60,662 nt of DNA from a virus. The stretch spans positions 64,001 to 124,662 of IMG/VR virus record IMGVR_UViG_3300046714_000360; one strand, written 5' to 3'. Shown here piece by piece: positions 16,478 through 26,083 of this stretch. Below the pieces are notes generated by a model that had not been told where the DNA came from, ran no database searches, and saw only the letters and a list, made by a program, of their open reading frames with translations. A program made the position numbers and the translations under genes. Position 1 is the stretch's first letter; each line of letters starts with the position of its first letter.

Positions 16478-19400
16478 ATGCCAATTAAGCTATTGATCAA
16501 TAATGGAGCAGGTGATGTTGATTACACGAATTATGTTGTGCCTAATAGCTTAGTAATTGGAGACAGCATTAATCAGCCCACGCGGTTGCAGTGTACACTA
16601 GTTAACATTAATTCTGCATTTGTGGTTCCGAAGATTGGCGCCTATTTCAAAGTTTTCAGTTCCAAGTATCAGAAGTTCCTTGCGACAGGGTTTATTACTG
16701 CAGAACCTGTTCGCAAGCTCCAAGGGCCGTCTAGGCATGCTCCCACTACCAAGTTTCAGCTGTACTTATACGATATTATAGGCGCTTCCGACGAATGGCT
16801 CGCCAATGTGAAAAGTAATCCTATCATTCCTGCCTATGTGAACCAAGGCAAGGGCCAGATCCTTGCGAATCTGTTGAATGCACTAGTCCCCAGTTTTTAC
16901 AATACTACGTCGTTTGTTGCTTCTGGTGATCTTGTTCCCGCTTTTCAGTATGATCCTTCCAAGACTTGGTCAGATATTGCTAAAGAGTTTGCTGATGCAT
17001 CGAGATATCGTTATAAGGTAATAAACAAAACGTTTTATTTTCAGCCACTAGGTGACGCAGCGCTCGGAATTTCCTATGATGAAGATAGTCAGCCAGAAGA
17101 AAAGTTTGATCCTTATGCTTTGCAGACTGATGTGCTTATTGTGCCACCAGTTAATGATGCTATCGTTCTTGGTGATGTAGAGCCTCAAGATTATAGAGAA
17201 GATCATTTTATTGGCGATGGGTTGACTGGTAATTTTGCATTGCATCATGAGGCTTTTCGGGCGTCCACTGCGCTACTGTTACAGGAAGATTGGGCAGGCA
17301 ATACACTTGCTGCAGACCTTTGGACGAAGGTAGATCCTTTCACAAATTTCAGTCTTGCTGGTGGCTCTCTTAATGTTGTAAGCCCTCCTAACTTGCTGTC
17401 CTCTATGAACGAGTTTGGAGATGCTACTTGGCTAAGGGATGGTGGTGCTGTTGTGCTATCTGATGTGGCTACTGATCCGATAGGAGATAGTACCGCCGAT
17501 GTACTTGTAAAAGGAGCAGGTACAATAACCAATTTCAGTGAGCTGTATGAAAAAGTGACTAATCCGTCTGTAGGCGCCCATGTAACATTTGCTGTATGGC
17601 TTCGGGTTGCGTCAGGTGCTAATGCGTCTGTAACAATTAAGGCAGGTGACTTTGCAGGCAGTCCTACGAGTTTAGGAGTCACAGTCACTACTGCTTGGCA
17701 GCGCTTCTCTGTAACATCAGGTGTAACAAGTACAGGTTTAGTTGCTGCAGGTATCACAGACACTCGGGGTGCAGGAGCTCAGTTACAAGTATGGGGTGCT
17801 CAACTTGTGTTAGGTTCTTCTGCACCGTCTGTTGCAGAGTTAAATCAGACGTATATACAGGCAAAGAATGGTGTAGAGCTCGGTGGCGTTGTATATTTAC
17901 AGCACGGGGAGTTTACTTTTACAGACTCCGGTGTAGGTATTCTTGGAGGTGTCTACAATAACGGCTCTGTCTTTGCAAGCAGGACTTGTGAGTTCGGTTT
18001 TGACGTACGTCCAAGTACGAATGTTACGACATCTGTTTCTGGTGCGTCCGGCGTGTTGATTCAGCCTATCAGATTAGGTGTACGTGTTGGTCCTCAGATC
18101 ATCACGCAACTGAATCATAATTATGTATTATCGAACTATGTTAATTGTCAGCGCTGGGCGCGTGCTAATTCAGTCTTTAGGAGTCTAGTCGGTTCTCCAT
18201 TTGGGGGCAACATCCTCTCTGCTAGTGGCGCAATTACATGGACGGTGTTAGATTATGATATAAACAATCCTAGCGCCTCACCTGTAGCTACTGTTTTTTC
18301 ACAAGATGCAAGTTCTTTGCCTGCTTTTGGTACATACCTTCCAGTAAACTCTGCCAATTTAAATTTGTTTTTTAATTTCACATTGATCTCTCAGCCACCA
18401 CAAGCTACATTAGAAGTCCGCTCACTGTATGGGCCTACAGGACTACTCCTTCCAGTAGGAAGGCCTGTTGCTGTGCCTGGTTCTGTTGCCGCACCTACTG
18501 TTGTTGTAGGAAGTAGTGTAACTGGTGCTTCAGTTTCTTTGCCACTTACTGCGTTGAATGCATTGACATTTTCCGAACAGTTCGATGATGCTATTTGGAG
18601 TAAAACGAATACTGCAGTAACCCCGAATGCCGTTGTCGATCCGAATGGTAATTTGACAGCTGATGCATTAGTGTTTTCTGGGGGCGTTCCCTCCAGTGCT
18701 TTTATTTACCAAAGAATATTTCCACCAATAGTAGCTGGTAATAGTTGGGTGTTTAGTGTTTGGTTAAGAGCTTCTGCAGGTACGCCAACGATTGATCTAG
18801 GCATAGAAGATATTTTTTCTATACACTTTGCCGGAGGCCCGACGACATTTGGATTAACTACTGCTTGGCAGCGCTTCTCTGTTGCAGGTACGTTGAATGG
18901 TTCATCTGTAGACCTTTCATGTTTTCTTACAAGTGCATCAGATCAGACAAAGACCTACTATGCGTGGGGAGCTCAGTTAGAAAAAGGTAGTACACCTTCT
19001 AATTATGTAGGCACTCCGTTTGTGAACGTGAACCGTGCAGGTGCTTTTGAAGATACTACAATGTATGCAAAGCCCGGTGGTCTCGATTTAAATACCACTG
19101 ATAGCAACGTTATGTCTTCTGCATTGTTAGGAAAGACATTGAGTTTTCAAGGCGCCTTGTATGCGTTCGGAGATACTGCTACAGGGAGGATAGTAAATAC
19201 AGCTACTGAAGGACAAGGTCAAGAATATTTTCTTGCTGACGCTAATTTGCCACAGCAGCCGTATTTTTCTTTAAGGGTAGCTGCAGTAGCCACAAATGGT
19301 GATAAACTCACTCAGCCGATTATTGTGCGGTACACAGATGGTTCTGCGGATGTGTTTACTCAAAGTTTCAGTGATTGGAAAACAGGTGCAGGGACTTATC

Positions 19401-22400
19401 CGAATGAGAGTGTTGGAAAGTCTATGGCATATAGTAATCTGAGTTCTGGTGTTAAGGACAATACGACTACTAAGTTGTTCTCCTATGCCTACAATTTGAA
19501 TCTAGCCAAGTCAGTAAAGAGCATCAATATTCCGTCATGCTCAGATCTTGTTTTCTTTGCAATTTCATTGATACCGGTTACTGTTATAGCTACCACGAGT
19601 ACTGCTGGTGCAGTAGCTAGTGGGATGATTATATCAGGCGCACTAGATATAGAACAGAAATACCTTTTAGGTTTTGGTTTTCAGCAGCAAGTAGCAACAC
19701 TTCAGGAGCAGAATGATACCACCGCATTGAGTTTTTATCCAGATACATTACCTGGTGTTGGTGCTAGGATTCGTTTACGTTCTCGCACTGCTGGAGCTTC
19801 TATTGGGCGCGTACGAGATACTAGTTCCATTGCTGCAACAGCAGTTACAGCAGGAGACGATGGTGTAAGGGCGGGTATCTTTACAGGTTTATCACCATTA
19901 CCTAGGACATCAGAAGAAGCAGAGTTCGCTGCATCAGCATTGATAACAGATCGTGTGCACACACAGTTCAAAGGTACATATTCTTTCACTGATGATTTAT
20001 TAACGCCTTATATTCCAGGAGGAGGTGCCAATTTATTAGCAGATGCTCAAAATCTCGTTTCCACAGCATGGGTAGCCAATGCTGTTTCAGGCCAAGTCGT
20101 AGCAGATCAGTTTTTAGCACCTGATAGGTCGTTGACAGCTGATGCGCTTGTTGATTTGTCTACTACTGGTGTATTTAGTGTTACACAATTTTTAACTTCT
20201 AATGATAGTGTTAGGCGATTTTTTAATATCTATATAAAAGCAGGCTCCGCAGGTGTGTGTGCTGTGTTTCTTGATGTCGGTACTGATGATTTGTTTGATG
20301 TAACGTGGGCGTTTGCTTTTGACGCACGTACAGGGCATTGTTCCGCATCAGATTTAGGAGACCCTCCAGACGTTGTAAACATTCAACGGATTCCGAATGG
20401 TTGGTGGCTTGTGTCTGTTAGATTTCCAGTAACACTAGCTACCATCTCGTATAGTGTGACATTGATGCCAGCTGTTGCGAGTGCACTTGCAGGGACAGGT
20501 TTAGGTGTTGTTACTCCGACTGTCAACGCAACGTTAGGCAGCACTCTGTTTTGGGGCGCCCAGTTGTCAGTAGGAACATTTAACACCCCGTATCAGCCTG
20601 TGCTAGCTGACTATCCGTTGAGTGGACGTTTTTTGCCATGTAACTCTCCTAGGAGGGGTATTGTTTCTCAGAATTTGCTTGTGAGCGATGTGTCTATGAC
20701 TGTCCTAGAATCTAGAACAGAAAAGCTAGCATTTCAAGTTACCTTCGGGCCTGATCTCTATTTAGAAAAATTGCTAGCGTTGTTTGTACAGTCTAAGCCA
20801 GTTGGCGTGCTTTTGCCACAAGATAAGACTACTAGGCCTACACCACAGGCACTTGCTAGTGTTGGCACCACGTTTTTGCCTGATTTGGTTGATGCTAAAA
20901 TCACAAATCTAGCAGTCACTCCAGTTAACTTGTTAACCTTTAGTGAACAGTTTGATAATGCTATTTGGAGTAAAACAACAGGTGTAACTGTCACGCCGAA
21001 TGTAATTACAGATCCGTTAGGTGGGCAAACTGCTGATCGTATTGTCTATGATGGCAGTGGTACATCAGGTAATTTTAGGATATTTCAGGCATTGGTCGGT
21101 GCTTCTACAGTAGGGGCGCGTAGGACATTTAGTATTTGGTTGCGTTGCGAGTCAGGTACGGTGTCTGTGAGGATTGCGAGTAATTCTGGTTTTGCATTCT
21201 TGACTTGTAATTTGACTACTGCTTGGCAGCGTTTCCAGCTCACTACAGTTGCTGATGGCTCAGTAGATCAAGTGTTTATTTACTCGCCTGCTGCTACGAA
21301 TACTGCATTCACGATAGATGCGTGGGGTGCCCAGCTTGAGGAAAACATCAATGCTACAGATTATGTGAGGACGAGTGCATTCACAAAAATCTCAGCTAAT
21401 TCGTTTATTGTTGACTCTGGTGTTGATCCAGCTACCATAGGTGTTCCTATTGAGGTCAGGAGAATAGATTCGGGTTGGGGCACAAACGATCAGAACCTCG
21501 TAGGTGTGTTCACACAGCGTGTGTTTAGTTTGCAGCGGCAAGTTCTCGATCAGACTTGGTACTTGCGACTAGCCACTGCTACAAAGGCGTCACGTTTCTC
21601 GAAAGTAATACGTGTAAACTATCCGATGCCCCCAGCAGCACCGAGTATCATTTCATCAGATTCACGCTTTGTACAGTTGGACTTTTCAGGCGATATTAGG
21701 AATATTTACGGTATCGAGTTACGTGCTGGAGATAATGCTACAATTCTTGCACAGCGTCCTGTTTTTGCTAAACAGGATATGTACTTCGATTTGCAAAGTT
21801 TACCAAATTATAAAACAGTGCTTGCGTTTGGTAGGGTAATCTATGCTTATTTCTTTAATCTTCAGTGGGAGTATTCAGATTTCACGCAGGTGCCATTGTC
21901 TGCACCTCCTGGCCCCATTCTGGTTCTTGGAAATAAGTTTGGCTCCCTTGTAGAGGCGCGTTTCGATCAGCTGAGTAGAACAGATATTAATTACACTACA
22001 TACCAAGTTGCACAGGACGCAAATTTCACAGTAAGTGTCATCTCAGTAACAGGTAGTCAACAGCCTGCTGTGATGAGTGTAAATGTACCGAACTCGACAG
22101 GTTCCCAGTTCTTTGCCAGAGCTAGGAGAACAGATTACTTCGGTGATGGTCCATTTGGTCCGACGTTAAACATTCCTTATGGTACGTTGATTGCTTCATC
22201 TTGGTCTGTCGGTCAAGGTAGTATACCGCCTACGCTCGATAATCAAGTGTCATCATTATTTACATATACAGGTACTGCATTGGCTGCTGGAGGAGCAAAT
22301 ACTGGTCGTATTGTAATTACATGGCCAGCTTTTTTGATTATTTTTGCTGATAACACACAACAGTCTGTACTTGCAGGCTCTCTTGATACTCAGTATATGC

Positions 22401-23095
22401 TCTCGTCTTCTACTAGTACGACTACTCCGTATATTTTTTACCCAAGATTGCCAGCGTTTCTTCCAGGTGTGCAGCCACAATTTGTAGGCCTTGTCCCTGC
22501 ACATGTTTCTAAAAGTGTTGCAGATGCACAAGCATGTGTAGCAGATGGGTTTATTCCATTAGGAGGCGCTGCTATAGGATTCACGTTCAATGTACCAGTC
22601 GCACCTGCTACTCCAGGAGATCCTCCGAGTTCAGGTGGAGGTGGAGATGGCGGAACTGGCTGTGTCTCTGTAAATATGTTTGTTGTCACTCCAGCAGGTA
22701 AAGTAAAAGTTACATCTGTAAAGCTCGGTCACATGCTGAGGGGTGTGAATACAAAGACTGGTAAGATGTATTGGAATCTTGTTCATGCTCTTTCATTTAC
22801 CGAAGAACGTTGTGTTAAAATAGTGTTGCAGGATGGCAGCAGTTGTATTTGTTCTAGGTCTACTCCGTTACCAGTATGGCGAGGCAGTAAGGGGCGTTAT
22901 ACAGGTTGTATTCTCGCTAAGGAGCTAACCAGTGAGCACTATCTTTTGAATGACAAGTTTAAGAGAGTCCAGATTGCTAAGCTGACTGATGTAGGATTTA
23001 GAAAAGTTGCTAGGATTACTTTGAAGCCTCGCCACACGTTTTTTGCTGATAGTATTTTGACACACAATGATTTGTTGGAGAAGAATGTTACGTAG
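16478..23095 (+). CDS. Giant tail-tip / hub protein with carbohydrate-binding-like repeats and C-terminal Hint domain
   Basis: A 2205-aa protein directly after the tape measure, where the tail tip hub and host-recognition proteins lie. The N-terminal ~260 residues look hub-like (beta-rich, DYTNYVVPNSL, FQLYLYDIIGASDEW). The middle contains four related beta-sandwich modules ending in WGAQL, and other fibronectin-like segments near 1640-1840. The C-terminus (2062-2197) is an intein-like Hint domain behind a Gly-rich linker (GGGGDGG). It probably forms the tail tip or side fibre, and it may be cut by its own Hint domain. The ribosome binding site is weak (GTGGGG, about 11 bases before ATG). Confidence 0.75.
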   Translation: MPIKLLINNGAGDVDYTNYVVPNSLVIGDSINQPTRLQCTLVNINSAFVVPKIGAYFKVFSSKYQKFLATGFITAEPVRKLQGPSRHAPTTKFQLYLYDIIGASDEWLANVKSNPIIPAYVNQGKGQILANLLNALVPSFYNTTSFVASGDLVPAFQYDPSKTWSDIAKEFADASRYRYKVINKTFYFQPLGDAALGISYDEDSQPEEKFDPYALQTDVLIVPPVNDAIVLGDVEPQDYREDHFIGDGLTGNFALHHEAFRASTALLLQEDWAGNTLAADLWTKVDPFTNFSLAGGSLNVVSPPNLLSSMNEFGDATWLRDGGAVVLSDVATDPIGDSTADVLVKGAGTITNFSELYEKVTNPSVGAHVTFAVWLRVASGANASVTIKAGDFAGSPTSLGVTVTTAWQRFSVTSGVTSTGLVAAGITDTRGAGAQLQVWGAQLVLGSSAPSVAELNQTYIQAKNGVELGGVVYLQHGEFTFTDSGVGILGGVYNNGSVFASRTCEFGFDVRPSTNVTTSVSGASGVLIQPIRLGVRVGPQIITQLNHNYVLSNYVNCQRWARANSVFRSLVGSPFGGNILSASGAITWTVLDYDINNPSASPVATVFSQDASSLPAFGTYLPVNSANLNLFFNFTLISQPPQATLEVRSLYGPTGLLLPVGRPVAVPGSVAAPTVVVGSSVTGASVSLPLTALNALTFSEQFDDAIWSKTNTAVTPNAVVDPNGNLTADALVFSGGVPSSAFIYQRIFPPIVAGNSWVFSVWLRASAGTPTIDLGIEDIFSIHFAGGPTTFGLTTAWQRFSVAGTLNGSSVDLSCFLTSASDQTKTYYAWGAQLEKGSTPSNYVGTPFVNVNRAGAFEDTTMYAKPGGLDLNTTDSNVMSSALLGKTLSFQGALYAFGDTATGRIVNTATEGQGQEYFLADANLPQQPYFSLRVAAVATNGDKLTQPIIVRYTDGSADVFTQSFSDWKTGAGTYPNESVGKSMAYSNLSSGVKDNTTTKLFSYAYNLNLAKSVKSINIPSCSDLVFFAISLIPVTVIATTSTAGAVASGMIISGALDIEQKYLLGFGFQQQVATLQEQNDTTALSFYPDTLPGVGARIRLRSRTAGASIGRVRDTSSIAATAVTAGDDGVRAGIFTGLSPLPRTSEEAEFAASALITDRVHTQFKGTYSFTDDLLTPYIPGGGANLLADAQNLVSTAWVANAVSGQVVADQFLAPDRSLTADALVDLSTTGVFSVTQFLTSNDSVRRFFNIYIKAGSAGVCAVFLDVGTDDLFDVTWAFAFDARTGHCSASDLGDPPDVVNIQRIPNGWWLVSVRFPVTLATISYSVTLMPAVASALAGTGLGVVTPTVNATLGSTLFWGAQLSVGTFNTPYQPVLADYPLSGRFLPCNSPRRGIVSQNLLVSDVSMTVLESRTEKLAFQVTFGPDLYLEKLLALFVQSKPVGVLLPQDKTTRPTPQALASVGTTFLPDLVDAKITNLAVTPVNLLTFSEQFDNAIWSKTTGVTVTPNVITDPLGGQTADRIVYDGSGTSGNFRIFQALVGASTVGARRTFSIWLRCESGTVSVRIASNSGFAFLTCNLTTAWQRFQLTTVADGSVDQVFIYSPAATNTAFTIDAWGAQLEENINATDYVRTSAFTKISANSFIVDSGVDPATIGVPIEVRRIDSGWGTNDQNLVGVFTQRVFSLQRQVLDQTWYLRLATATKASRFSKVIRVNYPMPPAAPSIISSDSRFVQLDFSGDIRNIYGIELRAGDNATILAQRPVFAKQDMYFDLQSLPNYKTVLAFGRVIYAYFFNLQWEYSDFTQVPLSAPPGPILVLGNKFGSLVEARFDQLSRTDINYTTYQVAQDANFTVSVISVTGSQQPAVMSVNVPNSTGSQFFARARRTDYFGDGPFGPTLNIPYGTLIASSWSVGQGSIPPTLDNQVSSLFTYTGTALAAGGANTGRIVITWPAFLIIFADNTQQSVLAGSLDTQYMLSSSTSTTTPYIFYPRLPAFLPGVQPQFVGLVPAHVSKSVADAQACVADGFIPLGGAAIGFTFNVPVAPATPGDPPSSGGGGDGGTGCVSVNMFVVTPAGKVKVTSVKLGHMLRGVNTKTGKMYWNLVHALSFTEERCVKIVLQDGSSCICSRSTPLPVWRGSKGRYTGCILAKELTSEHYLLNDKFKRVQIAKLTDVGFRKVARITLKPRHTFFADSILTHNDLLEKNVT
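17392..21390 (+). repeat. Four diverged WGAQL sugar-binding-like modules inside the tail-tip gene
   Basis: Modules lie at about 17392-17850, 18553-19020, 20020-20600 and 20920-21390. Each shows NLL/LTFSEQFDxAxW, then a TADxLV strand, then TTAWQRF or an equivalent (the third has WWLVSVRF), ending with WGAQL. Modules 2 and 4 also match at DNA level (CTATTTGGAGTAAAAC near 18590 and 20960), and modules 1 and 2 share TACTGCTTGGCAGCGC. This pattern implies internal duplication. Confidence 0.65.
22661..23068 (+). other. Hint (intein-like) domain at the end of the tail-tip protein
   Basis: It starts with Cys2062 (GTGCVSVNMFVVT), contains SRSTPLPVW in the position of the inner block, and ends ILTHN, with His2196-Asn2197 followed by Asp2198 and only eight residues. 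Length is 136 aa with no homing endonuclease. This matches bacterial intein-like domains, which splice or cleave themselves. The residue after Asn is Asp, not Cys/Ser/Thr, so C-terminal cleavage or N-terminal thioester reactions seem likelier than normal splicing. Confidence 0.7.
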
Positions 23096-23104
23096 AGGTG
23101 TTTT

Positions 23105-23485
23105 GTGAAAAGACTGAGGTACTATACAGAAGAGTTAGCAGCTCATGTTAATCCACATGATGTTAGCCAGGTGTCTGCTATAGCTGTACATTGTAGGACG
23201 TATCATTGGGTGAGGATACACACTCAGTTAATTTTAGGTTATGCCGAGTTGCCAGCTGCTGCCTTTCATCTGTTAGTACAAGGGCATGACAGTATAATGT
23301 TGCATCCTTCTTTGCATGATAAGACACCTGTTAAGGTACATGCAAATAAACATAATAACGGCAAGCATGCTGTCCATTTTGAGTATCTAGTGTCTGCTAT
23401 ACAGGCGTCTCCAACAGATACGACAGCTGATCTTGTTGCTAAGCTAGTTGCTGCGGGCCACATATTCCTTAGTCCAGACTTCTAA
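23105..23485 (+). CDS. Hypothetical protein after the Hint-bearing tail gene, 126 aa
   Basis: The start is GTG 23105 behind GAGGTG, ten bases after the tail-tip stop. The protein is His-rich and alpha/beta, with AVHCRTYHWVRIHTQL and HLLVQGHDSIML. No domain recognised. Being the last gene before the replication/accessory part, it may be a tail-related protein. Confidence 0.55.
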   Translation: MKRLRYYTEELAAHVNPHDVSQVSAIAVHCRTYHWVRIHTQLILGYAELPAAAFHLLVQGHDSIMLHPSLHDKTPVKVHANKHNNGKHAVHFEYLVSAIQASPTDTTADLVAKLVAAGHIFLSPDF

Positions 23486-23530
23486 GGTAGATTACTTGTA
23501 GGCAATCCCGTAAAATAATACATCAAGAAC

Positions 23531-25045
23531 ATGGCCAGAAAAACCGAGGTCGTGCTCCGCAATCGTACCGCTCATTTCCAGCGGCCCTATAACTACGACA
23601 TTATTATTAAGCATTTCAGCTACTCGTCACCTGGTGCTAAATTTGCGCCGATGTTCAATACCTTTGTCTTGGATGCAGAAGGAGATGTAGTCACAGATGA
23701 GAATGGCAAGCCGCAGCGTGTGTGGGATGGTAGGATCAAGATGCTCAAAAGAGACATCTGTTCCTCAGGACTGTTTAGAGCGCTCAAGAAAGAGTTGAAA
23801 GAAAAGCACGGTATCCGATTCAAGGTCTCTTATGAGAGGGAGACAGTTAAGCTCAAAAAGAAAGGACTCACTTCTGACCGCGACTTCCAGAACGCTTGTG
23901 TAAGAAAAATGCTTCGCGCTACACCACGTGGTGGTGGTCTAGTCATCAATGCAACAGGCACAGGCAAGACGTACGTGATAGCTCTTTATTGTAGCTATGT
24001 TGTTGGTAAGGTGCTCTTCGTTGTTAACACGCTTGATCTTCTATATCAGGCACAAAAAGAAATCGCTGCAGGCTTAGGAGAGGATGTAGGCTTCGTTGGT
24101 GAGTCTACCTTTTCTCCTAAGCGTGTGACTGTCGCCACTGTTCAGACGTTATCCGCTCACATAGAAGACCCTCGCTTCCAACATTGGCTCAGTGATCTGC
24201 AGGTAATGGTGATCGATGAAGTACATGAGATGGTGAACAAACAGAATGAGGAGATCGTGAAGCTCATTCAGCCACTCGCTGTGTTCGGTCTCACCGCTAC
24301 TCTTCAGTTGAAAAAGAAACCGATTAGGATGCATGCCTATGCACTCTGTGGCCCAGTCATCTTTACTTATCCTATTAGTCAATCAGTTCAAGAAGGCTAT
24401 ACTTCCCCAGGCATTGTGTTGCAACTCGCCCTTGACCGTCCTATCTTCAAAGACTTGCGGTATAATGAGGACTATGACCGCCTTGTTATTGACGATCCTC
24501 ACAAGAACAAGCTCATTTATAGGTTAGTGAAGCGGGGATACGTCAAAGGCAAGTATATGGTTGTGCTTGTTGCCAGGAAGAGACATCTCAAGCAGTTGTC
24601 GAAAATGCTCAAAGATATTCCACATGCCACAGCTTGGGGAGAGATCGCAGTAGTCAATAGGAAGGCCGCCGTTGCGAATTTAGAGATAGGCAAGATCAGG
24701 TTGATCATCGCGAACCAGGTGTTTAAGAAGGGCATCAATATAAAGCGGCTTGACTTCGGCATCGATGCCGCAGAGAACCAGTCACCGAACGATACTATTC
24801 AGAAGTATGGTCGCCTCACGAGATTGCATCCCAGTAAGCACGGCTTCATCTATATAGACATCGGTTCTCTGCGCAACAGGTTCGAGAAAGCAACGAACCG
24901 TAGGAAGCGTGCGTTCCGGGCAGAGAAGATTCCGTTGGAGCGGATGATTCTGACAGATGATGAGTATTGGGAGACAACAGCCAAACAGATTTTCGCAGTA
25001 GCCGACAAAGCATTACAGAAGGAGCTCAAGAAGCATGGCAAGTAA
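23531..25045 (+). CDS. Superfamily 2 helicase, UvsW/RecG-like
   Basis: A 504-aa DNA helicase. Visible motifs: Walker A ATGTGKT (141-147), DEVH (229-232), GLTATL (253-258), and a motif VI-like QKYGRLTRLH near residue 430. The N-terminal 120 residues form an extra domain, as in T4 UvsW, which unwinds branched DNA and R-loops during recombination. It is the first gene of the replication and accessory half. The ATG has only a weak upstream site. The last 11 bases overlap the next gene. Confidence 0.8.
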   Translation: MARKTEVVLRNRTAHFQRPYNYDIIIKHFSYSSPGAKFAPMFNTFVLDAEGDVVTDENGKPQRVWDGRIKMLKRDICSSGLFRALKKELKEKHGIRFKVSYERETVKLKKKGLTSDRDFQNACVRKMLRATPRGGGLVINATGTGKTYVIALYCSYVVGKVLFVVNTLDLLYQAQKEIAAGLGEDVGFVGESTFSPKRVTVATVQTLSAHIEDPRFQHWLSDLQVMVIDEVHEMVNKQNEEIVKLIQPLAVFGLTATLQLKKKPIRMHAYALCGPVIFTYPISQSVQEGYTSPGIVLQLALDRPIFKDLRYNEDYDRLVIDDPHKNKLIYRLVKRGYVKGKYMVVLVARKRHLKQLSKMLKDIPHATAWGEIAVVNRKAAVANLEIGKIRLIIANQVFKKGINIKRLDFGIDAAENQSPNDTIQKYGRLTRLHPSKHGFIYIDIGSLRNRFEKATNRRKRAFRAEKIPLERMILTDDEYWETTAKQIFAVADKALQKELKKHGK

Positions 25046-25268
25046 TCGTTTGAAGTTCGAACCTGTACCAGGTACGATGACGAAGTTTAATGTGTCAGCA
25101 CCAGGTGATGTCTATGTAGGTTTGGTGCGACTAGATGTAGAAGGTTTCTCCGGGAAAGAGCAGTATGGATTCGTTGCTGCAGATGATAACGGTCACGGGC
25201 AAACGAATTGGATTCCTGTTACGTACATGAAGCAGATCATGGAATTCTGTAAACGTAAGTCAAGGTAG
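25035..25268 (+). CDS. Small hypothetical protein, 77 aa
   Basis: It starts inside the helicase gene (11-base overlap), with GGAG in AAGGAGCTC upstream. Mostly beta (YVGLVRLDVEGFSG, QYGFVAADDNG), ending in a basic helix. No family recognised. Confidence 0.5.
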   Translation: MASNRLKFEPVPGTMTKFNVSAPGDVYVGLVRLDVEGFSGKEQYGFVAADDNGHGQTNWIPVTYMKQIMEFCKRKSR

Positions 25269-25276
25269 GAGGTTCT

Positions 25277-25669
25277 ATGGAACAGTTTTTGAAGTTGTGT
25301 GAAGCACATTTGCCAATAGTTATAGTGCTAGGAGTGTTCATCGTGTTGTGCCTAGCTATTGTCTCAGACATGTTTATCAGTATAGCCCAGGCGTTCTCAG
25401 GTTACATTGATGAGCCTGAGTTCAGTGAATTGCCAGTGAAGCAAACAAGTCAGGATGACGATAAGTTCTCTAGTCCTAAAAAGATCCTAACTGCTAGACA
25501 TCGTCATATGCTGCGTTGCTATCAGTGCAGATGCGTTGATAAGGAGCTATGCTCAATATATACACGGATGACAGCGTTGTATGATGCAGCAGTTGCTAGT
25601 CTTCCAAAGAACGAACGACTAGCAGAGCTTGCACCAGCAGCGCCTAAGAAAAAGAAAGAAGAGGGGTAG
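25277..25669 (+). CDS. Membrane-anchored protein with Cys motif, 130 aa
   Basis: One N-terminal membrane span (residues about 12-34, LPIVIVLGVFIVLCLAIV), then a linker and a cytoplasmic part with RCYQCRCVDKELC, a four-cysteine cluster that may bind zinc, and a lysine-rich end. A good ribosome binding site (GGAGG) precedes ATG 25277. Might anchor a DNA-associated complex at the membrane; that is a guess. Confidence 0.55.
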   Translation: MEQFLKLCEAHLPIVIVLGVFIVLCLAIVSDMFISIAQAFSGYIDEPEFSELPVKQTSQDDDKFSSPKKILTARHRHMLRCYQCRCVDKELCSIYTRMTALYDAAVASLPKNERLAELAPAAPKKKKEEG

Positions 25670-25671
25670 CC

Positions 25672-26010
25672 ATGAACACGTTAAAGAAAACGCAGATGCT
25701 GCGATTGGTGACTGCGTTGAGCAAGCTTTCACTGAAGCAACTGGATAAAGCGCTCACCGCGTCCGGCTTCTATGAAGCAGACTGTGATGAAGTTGTCACC
25801 AAGCCTAGGTTCATTGGCTTCACCAATGAATCGTTCGAGACTGCCATCACCGCAGTTTATGAACTGAAGGTGTCTCACAGAAAGCTGGTGTCATATCTTT
25901 ATGTTGGTTGGTGGCGCGGCGCTTATGTTGCCACCTGGGTTCGTAGCGATCTTGAAAGACTGCGAGAGCGTAGCGATAGGCGTCGAACCGAGCGCAGCGA
26001 TTGGAGGTGA
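25672..26010 (+). CDS. Hypothetical protein with Arg-Ser-Asp repeat tail, 112 aa
   Basis: The first ~90 residues are helical with basic patches. The last ~20 residues repeat Arg-Ser-Asp (RSDLERLRERSD, then RRRTERSDW), encoded by three GCGATAGC-like DNA repeats. The ATG is close to the previous stop. The short repeat tail may be a recent insertion. Function unknown. Confidence 0.5.
   Translation: MNTLKKTQMLRLVTALSKLSLKQLDKALTASGFYEADCDEVVTKPRFIGFTNESFETAITAVYELKVSHRKLVSYLYVGWWRGAYVATWVRSDLERLRERSDRRRTERSDWR
25941..26001. repeat. Three short repeats with core AGCGAT
   Basis: TCGTAGCGAT (25941-25950), GAGCGTAGCGAT (25966-25977) and GAGCGCAGCGAT (25990-26001) lie 24-25 bases apart at the end of the 112-aa gene and encode the repeated Arg-Ser-Asp. 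Confidence 0.5.
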
Positions 26011-26019
26011 AGACGCCTT

Positions 26020-26042
26020 ATCTATCCTCGAAGAGGATAGAT
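26020..26042 (+). terminator. Hairpin in the 26-kb gap, possible terminator
   Basis: A perfect 10-bp stem (ATCTATCCTC with GAGGATAGAT) around loop GAA follows the 112-aa gene by 10 bases. No T-run follows, so it could equally be a transcript-stabilising hairpin or an operator. Confidence 0.4.
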
Positions 26043-26055
26043 TATCACAGACAAC

Positions 26056-26083
26056 TTGTCTATATACTATTACTATATATAAG
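26056..26083 (+). promoter_or_regulatory. Possible sigma70-type promoter
   Basis: TTGTCT (26056-26061) and TATAAG (26078-26083) are spaced by 16 bases in a very AT-rich stretch directly after a hairpin and before the next run of small genes. Reasonable but not consensus. Confidence 0.35.

Noticed and set aside
1880-23485. Terminase, lysis or integrase genes
   Set aside because: No terminase ATPase/nuclease motifs, endolysin, holin or integrase motif were found here or elsewhere in the window.
23486-23530. Promoter before the UvsW-like helicase gene
   Set aside because: TTACTT and ATAATA can be spaced by 17 bases but both boxes are poor, so it was not listed.
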